Shown here: positions 34,688 through 39,488 of the stretch, piece after piece
Position numbering within the stretch: position 1 is the stretch's first letter
How the letters are laid out: every line of letters begins with the position of its first letter
Assembly (NCBI RefSeq): GCF_001552295.1
Contig: NZ_BCQX01000002.1
Coordinates: 1-39,488, forward strand
Direction: 5' to 3'
DNA: 39,488 bases
Origin: Globicatella sanguinis NBRC 15551
Lineage (GTDB): Bacteria; Bacillota; Bacilli; Lactobacillales; Aerococcaceae
Notes under the pieces: generated by a model
Database searches by the model: none
What the model saw: only the letters and a program-made list of their open reading frames with translations
What the model was told of the DNA's origin: nothing
Translations under genes and position numbers: made by a program

Positions 34688-34820
34688 CGTTATATCATTG
34701 CGCAGTAGGTGAGTGGCGTGAAACGGTATTTTTCAGACTGGTTTGATACCTACTTCTTACTGTGCGGGGGTGGGCATATGAAGCGAAAATCAATCGGTTT
34801 TCTACTTCTTGCCTACGCCC
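34649..34820 (+). repeat. Dispersed intergenic repeat, copy 5 (most complete)
   Basis: Three consecutive hairpins: ACTGGGCAGGAA/TTTCTGTCCAGT (34649-34680); GCGCAGTA/TACTGTGC (34700-34765); GGGGGTGGGCA/TGCCTACGCCC (34766-34820), the last with an inner GAAG-GAAAA/TTTTC-CTTC helix. Blocks of it recur near 1-91 (left part) and at 11294-11344, 15793-15815 and 21669-21724 (right part). It fills most of the 254-base gap between oppA and oppB. Confidence 0.65.
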
Positions 34821-34881
34821 ATTTCGTGTTGCTTTATTAAACGGTGGCGCAAACTTTTGATAATATAAGGAGGAATATTAG

Positions 34882-35808
34882 ATGAAAAAGTATATCTTTA
34901 AGAGAATCGTTTATATACTGATTGCACTTTTTTTCATTATAACATTAACGTTTTTCTTAATGAGAATTGCACCCGGTAGTCCTTTTGCGAGTGAAAGAGC
35001 ACTAACGCCTGCGATTGAAAAACAATTAAATGAAACCTATGGCTTAGATAATCCATGGTATGTGCAATACAAAGACTATTTATTAAACATTTTAAAATTT
35101 GATTTTGGTGAGTCTATGAAGTATAAAGGTCGTTCGGCTAACGATATGATCTTTAAGTCATTTCCTATCTCATTAGCCTTAGGGGCCCAGGCGCTCTTTT
35201 TAGCAGTCGGTTTTGGGGTTTTATTAGGGGTCATTTCTGCTATGTACCATAATAAATTAGGTGATTATATTTCAACTATAATTGCTGTCTTAGGAATTTC
35301 AATTCCTTCATTTATTTTAGCAGGATTAATGCAATATTTTTTAGGATTGAAATTGGGATTGTTCCCTTTAAGTGGTTGGAAAGGATTTAGTTACACCATC
35401 ATGCCTTCATTTGCGATGGCTTTAAGTTACATGGGAAATGTGGCCAAAATGGTCCGATCTAGTATGCTGGAACAAAATACATCTGAATATGTAAAATTAG
35501 CTCGAGCAAAAGGATTAAGAAAATGGAATGTGGTCTTCAAGCATTCACTGCGCAATGCATTATTACCTGTTATTACATACTTAGGACCTTTAACTGCCGG
35601 CGTGGTAACGGGGAGTTTTATTGTTGAAAATATTTTTGCGATACCTGGACTCGGTAAACACTTTGTTACTAGTATTAATAACCGTGATTATACGATGATT
35701 ATGGGAACCACTGTTTTCTATTCTATTCTATTATTATTCGCGGTCTTAATTGTGGATATCATTTATGTAATGGTTGATCCACGAATTAAGTTGGAAGGAG
35801 CTGAATAA
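34882..35808 (+). CDS. oppB: OppB, oligopeptide ABC transporter permease
   Basis: This 308-residue integral membrane subunit forms the peptide channel together with OppC. It has six membrane segments (near 9-29, 97-119, 132-155, 168-188, 230-250, 272-294). The N-terminal family motif AIEKQLNETYGLDNPWYVQY is present, and the EAA loop EYVKLARAKGLRKWNVVFKH (about residues 202-221) contacts the ATPase. AAGGAGG precedes the ATG. It starts the oppBCDF block; oppC follows 2 bases after the stop. Confidence 0.95.
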   Translation: MKKYIFKRIVYILIALFFIITLTFFLMRIAPGSPFASERALTPAIEKQLNETYGLDNPWYVQYKDYLLNILKFDFGESMKYKGRSANDMIFKSFPISLALGAQALFLAVGFGVLLGVISAMYHNKLGDYISTIIAVLGISIPSFILAGLMQYFLGLKLGLFPLSGWKGFSYTIMPSFAMALSYMGNVAKMVRSSMLEQNTSEYVKLARAKGLRKWNVVFKHSLRNALLPVITYLGPLTAGVVTGSFIVENIFAIPGLGKHFVTSINNRDYTMIMGTTVFYSILLLFAVLIVDIIYVMVDPRIKLEGAE

Positions 35809-35810
35809 TA

Positions 35811-36734
35811 ATGACTCATGAAGAAAAATTAAATCCCAAAGATTTTGAAATAGTAGGGATTTCTGAAGATCAAACTGATATTTTAAGTAATAAAACGGTA
35901 TCGTTTTGGGGCGAAGTCTTTCATACTTTTAGCCGTAATAAACTAGCGATGTTTGGGGTTGGGTTATTAATTGTAGTGGCCTTAATGGCGATTTTTGTGC
36001 CAATGGTGTCACCATTTAGTTTTAGTCAACAAACCAAAAATTATAATATGCCACCCAATGCGACCCATTGGTTTGGTACTGATAACTTAGGGCGAGATAT
36101 TTTTGTCCGGATTTGGGTTGGAGCACGTATTTCCTTATTTATTGGATTAGCAGCTGCTGCTATTGACTTAATTATCGGAGTATTATGGGGCAGTATTGCC
36201 GGGATTGTAGGTGGACGTGTCGATAATATTATGATGCGTATTGCTGATATTTTAACGGCGGTCCCTTATTTATTGATTGTTATTTTACTATTAGTTGTTA
36301 TGGATAAAGGGTTAATGCCAATGATTGTGGCCCTTTCGATAACAGGTTGGGTACGAATGGCTCGCATTGTCCGAGGAGAAGTATTATCTATCAAGAACCA
36401 AGAATATGTTTTAGCGGCGCGTACATTAGGGGCGAATACCACTCACTTGATACTAAAACATTTGATTCCAAATGCGATGGGAGCGATTATTGTCACGATG
36501 ACCTTATCGATTCCTTCAGCAATCTTTACGGAATCATTTCTTAGTTATTTAGGTCTTGGGGTGACACCGCCAATGGCCAGTTGGGGAACGATGGCTTCAG
36601 AAGGAAACGAAGCCATTATGACGGCACCGTGGCGTTTAATATTTCCAGCGGTATTAATTTCATTAACAATTTTTGCATTTAATGCGGTCGGTGATGGTTT
36701 ACGTGATGCACTCGATCCAAAACTTAGAAAGTAG
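35811..36734 (+). CDS. oppC: OppC, oligopeptide ABC transporter permease
   Basis: This second permease subunit has 307 residues. It starts with a cytoplasmic OppC_N segment (FWGEVFHTFSRNKLAMFGVG) and a first membrane helix, then the periplasm-side HWFGTDNLGRDIFVRIWVGA (about residues 84-103), typical of DppC/OppC. The EAA loop SIKNQEYVLAARTLGANTTH lies at about 193-212. The ATG lies 2 bases after the oppB stop; AAGGAG lies inside the end of oppB. Translational coupling along oppBCDF is likely. Confidence 0.95.
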   Translation: MTHEEKLNPKDFEIVGISEDQTDILSNKTVSFWGEVFHTFSRNKLAMFGVGLLIVVALMAIFVPMVSPFSFSQQTKNYNMPPNATHWFGTDNLGRDIFVRIWVGARISLFIGLAAAAIDLIIGVLWGSIAGIVGGRVDNIMMRIADILTAVPYLLIVILLLVVMDKGLMPMIVALSITGWVRMARIVRGEVLSIKNQEYVLAARTLGANTTHLILKHLIPNAMGAIIVTMTLSIPSAIFTESFLSYLGLGVTPPMASWGTMASEGNEAIMTAPWRLIFPAVLISLTIFAFNAVGDGLRDALDPKLRK

Positions 36735-36740
36735 AGGTGA
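36734..36740 (+). promoter_or_regulatory. Ribosome binding site fixing the oppD start
   Basis: GAGGTGA lies 5 bases before ATG 36746. The upstream in-frame GTG at 36737 is inside this site and cannot be the start. Confidence 0.75.
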
Positions 36741-36745
36741 CTAAT

Positions 36746-37804
36746 ATGACAGAAAAATTATTACAAGTAAATGATTTGCGTATTAGTTTTAAAACTTTTG
36801 CGGGTCGTGTTCAAGCCGTTCGTGGGGTTAATTTTTCTTTAGAAAAAGGAGAAACCTTAGCCATTGTAGGAGAATCAGGCTCAGGAAAATCAGTAGCATG
36901 TAATGCGATTATGCGTTTAATTCCACAGCCACCTGGACATTTTGATGCGGGAGAAATTTTATTTAATGGACAAGATTTATTGAAATTAACCGAAAATCAA
37001 ATGAGCGATATCCGTGGGAAAGATATTGCGATGATTTTCCAAGATCCGATGACCGCTTTAAACCCAACAATGAAAGTTGGCAAACAAATTGCCGAAGTCA
37101 TTTTACGACATAAAAAAGATATCTCTAAAGCACAAGCCAAAGCGCGTTCGATAGAGTTATTAAAAGAAGTCGGCATTCCATTTCCAGAGCGCCGTTATGA
37201 ACAATACCCTCATGAATTTTCAGGTGGGATGAGACAACGGGTAGTTATCGCGATTGCCTTAGCAGTGGAACCTAAGCTATTAATTGCTGATGAACCTACT
37301 ACGGCATTAGATGTAACGATTCAAGCACAAATATTAGAATTAATGAAAGAGATTCAACAAAAAAATGGCAATTCGATTATCTTTATTACGCATGACTTAG
37401 GCGTAGTGGCGAATGTTGCCGATAAGGTAGCGGTAATGTATGCGGGCCAAATTATAGAGTACGGTACCGTCAATGAAATTTTTTATAATCCTAAACATCC
37501 CTATACTTGGGGACTACTAGGTTCCATGCCTGATTTGGAAAATGATGATGCTCAAGAACTTTATACTATCCCAGGTTCGCCACCGAATTTAATCAATCCT
37601 CCTAAAGGGGATGCTTTTGCTCCACGTAATCACTATGCAATGAAAATTGATTATGAAAAGGAACCGCCAATGTTTAAAGTCAATGAGAACCATTTCGTTA
37701 AATCTTGGCTGATGGCTGAAGGAGCACCTAAAATCGAAGTGCCAGAAATGATTCAGAAAAGAATTCAACGATACTTAAAAGAAGGAGGCGTTACAAATGA
37801 GTAA
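36746..37804 (+). CDS. oppD: OppD, oligopeptide ABC transporter ATP-binding protein
   Basis: This ATPase subunit pairs with OppF. The protein is 352 residues from the chosen ATG (MTEKLLQVNDLRI). Motifs are the Walker A loop GESGSGKS, Q-loop MIFQDPMTALNP, signature FSGGMRQR, Walker B LLIADEPTTALD and the H-loop in FITHDLGV. The C-terminal oligopeptide-transporter extension (about 240-350) contains GSPPNLINPPKGDAFAPRN; the cysteines that carry an iron-sulfur cluster in some homologues are missing here. A GTG three codons upstream lies within the ribosome site. The stop overlaps the oppF start by 8 bases. Confidence 0.96.
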   Translation: MTEKLLQVNDLRISFKTFAGRVQAVRGVNFSLEKGETLAIVGESGSGKSVACNAIMRLIPQPPGHFDAGEILFNGQDLLKLTENQMSDIRGKDIAMIFQDPMTALNPTMKVGKQIAEVILRHKKDISKAQAKARSIELLKEVGIPFPERRYEQYPHEFSGGMRQRVVIAIALAVEPKLLIADEPTTALDVTIQAQILELMKEIQQKNGNSIIFITHDLGVVANVADKVAVMYAGQIIEYGTVNEIFYNPKHPYTWGLLGSMPDLENDDAQELYTIPGSPPNLINPPKGDAFAPRNHYAMKIDYEKEPPMFKVNENHFVKSWLMAEGAPKIEVPEMIQKRIQRYLKEGGVTNE

Positions 37805-38708
37805 GAAAGTACTTTTAGAAGTAAAAGATTTCAAACAATATTTTGGTAACAGTCAACAACCGATTAAGGCCGTTGATGGTATCTCATTTGAAGTTTATGA
37901 AGGTGAAACCCTCGGACTTGTAGGGGAATCTGGTTGCGGTAAATCTACAACGGGGCGCTCGATTATTGGACTTTATGATATTACGGGGGGCACGATTACT
38001 TTCGATGGGAAAGTCGTCAGTGGTAAGCAAAGTGCCAAAGATAAGAAAAATTTGGCTCGTCAACTACAAATGATTTTCCAAGATCCTTATGCTTCCTTAA
38101 ATCCACGTATGACTGCTGGAGAAGTTATTAGTGAAGGCTTTGATATTCATGGACTTTATAAAAATAAAGCAGAACGTCGTAAGCGAATTGGTGAATTGTT
38201 AGAAGCAGTAGGGTTAAATAAAGAACATCAAAACCGTTATGCTCATGAGTTTTCTGGAGGTCAAAGACAAAGAATTGGTATTGCGCGAGCTTTAGCGTTA
38301 GAACCTAAATTCATTATCGCAGATGAACCTATTTCAGCACTAGATGTCTCGATTCAAGCACAAGTCGTTAACTTATTGAAAAAATTACAAAAAGAACGTC
38401 AATTAACCTATTTATTTATTGCCCATGATTTATCGATGGTCAAATATATTAGCGACCGAATTGCAGTGATGTATGCTGGGAAAATACTTGAAGTAGGACC
38501 AGCTGCTGAAATTTATCGTAATCCTATTCATCCTTATACGAAGTCATTATTATCAGCAGTCCCTCAGCCAGATCCGATTAGTGAAAGTGTTCGTCAAAGG
38601 TTGCCTTATCAACATCAAGAACCGACCGGAGAAGTAAACAAATATGAAATATCACCCGAACATTTTGTCTATGCGGACGCGGAACAATTGAAAGCATGGA
38701 CAAAATAA
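37797..38708 (+). CDS. oppF: OppF, oligopeptide ABC transporter ATP-binding protein
   Basis: This second ATPase has 303 residues. Motifs are the Walker A loop GESGCGKSTTGRSI, Q-loop MIFQDPYASLNPRM, signature FSGGQRQRIGIARAL, Walker B FIIADEPISALD and H-loop FIAHDLSM. The C-terminal extension has AEIYRNPIHPYTKSLLSAVP, diagnostic of the OppF/DppF group. AAGGAGG precedes the ATG, which overlaps the end of oppD. It closes the opp operon; only 95 bases with the lemA promoter follow, and no clear terminator was found there. Confidence 0.96.
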   Translation: MSKKVLLEVKDFKQYFGNSQQPIKAVDGISFEVYEGETLGLVGESGCGKSTTGRSIIGLYDITGGTITFDGKVVSGKQSAKDKKNLARQLQMIFQDPYASLNPRMTAGEVISEGFDIHGLYKNKAERRKRIGELLEAVGLNKEHQNRYAHEFSGGQRQRIGIARALALEPKFIIADEPISALDVSIQAQVVNLLKKLQKERQLTYLFIAHDLSMVKYISDRIAVMYAGKILEVGPAAEIYRNPIHPYTKSLLSAVPQPDPISESVRQRLPYQHQEPTGEVNKYEISPEHFVYADAEQLKAWTK

Positions 38709-38741
38709 AAGGTGTTAATATCTTCTGTTTAGTGTTTTCAA

Positions 38742-38770
38742 TCGACATTTTTAATGGGTTTAAGTATAAT
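38742..38770 (+). promoter_or_regulatory. Promoter of lemA
   Basis: TCGACA (38742-38747), a 17-base spacer and TATAAT (38765-38770), 33 bases before the ATG. Confidence 0.82.
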
Positions 38771-38803
38771 TAAGGTATACGAAAAAAGAAAGGTTGATTT
38801 ACC

Positions 38804-39358
38804 ATGCCATTTTTAATCATACTAGGAATTTTAGTTTTAATTGCCTTAGCTTGGGTTGGAATTTATAATAATTTAATTAAAACAAGAAACTGGGCTGAAG
38901 AAAGTTTTAGTCAAGTCGATGTGCAGTTACAACGACGCAATGACTTAATCCCTAATTTAGTCGAAACAGTCAAAGGATATGCGGCTCATGAAAAAGAAAC
39001 CTTAGACTCTGTGATCAAAGCACGTCAACAATTAATCGATGTCGCGAATGCTTCACCCGAACAAATAAATGCGGCCTCAAATGCATTAACAGGTGCTTTA
39101 TCTCGTTTATTAGCAGTAGCCGAATCTTATCCGGATTTAAAGGCAAACACTAATTTCCTTGAATTGCAACGTAGCTTAACCGATACAGAAGATAAAATTG
39201 CTAAAGCTAGAATGTTATATAACTCCAGCATTAATCAGTATAATACTAAGATTGAAACAATTCCTAACAATATCGTTGCGGGTGTTCATGGCTTTACTAA
39301 GAAAGTGTTCTTAGAAACACCAGAAGAAGCTCGTGTAGCACCAAAGGTAGAATTTTAG
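38804..39358 (+). CDS. lemA: LemA family membrane protein
   Basis: This 184-residue protein has one N-terminal membrane helix (about 2-22, LIILGILVLIALAWVGIYN) and a long helical bundle. The LemA signature is evident: NLIKTRNWAEESFSQVDVQL, RRNDLIPNLVETVKGYAAHE and FLELQRSLTDTEDKIAKARM with the YN...I...N end. The family's molecular function is not known; the gene is often followed by the membrane protease htpX. Here a strong terminator closes the transcript, so any htpX would be expressed separately, beyond the window. GAAAGG precedes the ATG. Confidence 0.95.
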   Translation: MPFLIILGILVLIALAWVGIYNNLIKTRNWAEESFSQVDVQLQRRNDLIPNLVETVKGYAAHEKETLDSVIKARQQLIDVANASPEQINAASNALTGALSRLLAVAESYPDLKANTNFLELQRSLTDTEDKIAKARMLYNSSINQYNTKIETIPNNIVAGVHGFTKKVFLETPEEARVAPKVEF

Positions 39359-39424
39359 AGCAAATCTCCAATAATGGAAGGATATGATGTTCATTTTAGT
39401 GTGTCTATTTAGACCCCTAAAATA

Positions 39425-39483
39425 GGAGAGGTGAAAGAGAACAAATTTCAGAGTGAAGTTTGCCCTCTTTCCTCTCCTTTTTT
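39425..39483 (+). terminator. Long-stem terminator after lemA
   Basis: GGAGAGG-TG-AAAGAG (39425-39439) pairs with CTCTTTCCTCTCC (39465-39477), with an inner CAAA-TTC/GAA-TTTG helix, followed by six T. It ends 5 bases before the window edge. Confidence 0.88.
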
Positions 39484-39488
39484 GCGGG

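Overview
The window is a gene-dense, AT-rich stretch of chromosome from a Gram-positive bacterium of the Bacillota, most likely the order Lactobacillales. The supporting evidence is a WalRK two-component system with WalH and WalI, a CdaA-CdaR-GlmM operon, an AdcC protein with the variant P-loop GENGAAKS, an EbsC/YbaK deacylase, MurA next to Rho, a complete Opp peptide transporter, T-box control of a tRNA synthetase, strong AAGGAGG ribosome sites, and TTGACA/TATAAT promoters with 17-base spacers. An Aerococcaceae-like member would fit, but the sequence alone does not settle the family. I see no tRNA, rRNA, insertion sequence, phage gene or CRISPR array.

Layout. Bases 1-3106 are on the minus strand: a birA-bioY biotin operon behind a probable BirA operator, and a PepQ-type dipeptidase. 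Everything from 3278 onward is on the plus strand. 3278-4148 holds a TVP38/DedA-like membrane protein and yidD. 4429-7783 is cdaA-cdaR-glmM (c-di-AMP synthesis, its regulator and the first committed sugar phosphate for the wall). 7856-9390 holds rlmA and lepB. 9470-11167 is a proline T-box leader and an archaeal/eukaryal-type prolyl-tRNA synthetase. 11429-15666 holds a CNNM/CBS membrane protein, a stand-alone polyprenyl glycosylphosphotransferase and a secreted acidic-tailed protein of unknown function. 16051-17531 is adcCB (zinc uptake). 17696-21578 is a probable operon of a HEPN-motif protein, murA, rho and a Cys-tRNA(Pro) deacylase. 21815-24782 holds a TrmR-like methyltransferase, a HAD phosphatase and an L,D-transpeptidase. 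25048-29875 is walRKHI. 30073-32846 is tsaB-rimI-GNAT-tsaD. 33014-38708 is oppABCDF, and 38804-39358 is lemA.

Much of the region serves the cell envelope: GlmM and MurA feed peptidoglycan synthesis, CdaA links it to c-di-AMP, WalRK senses the wall, the L,D-transpeptidase cross-links it, LepB and YidD serve secretion and membrane insertion. A second theme is tRNA quality: ProRS without an inserted editing domain, a free-standing YbaK-type deacylase, the TsaB/TsaD t6A enzymes and a TrmR-like wobble-base methyltransferase.

The least explained items are the HEPN-motif protein (R211/H216, resembling the C-terminal RNase half of Csm6 but with no CARF domain or CRISPR locus), an OppA with no lipobox cysteine, a dispersed intergenic repeat whose stem-loop is kept despite sequence change (copies near 1-91, 11294-11344, 15793-15815, 21669-21724 and 34649-34820), and a multi-stem element between walI and tsaB.
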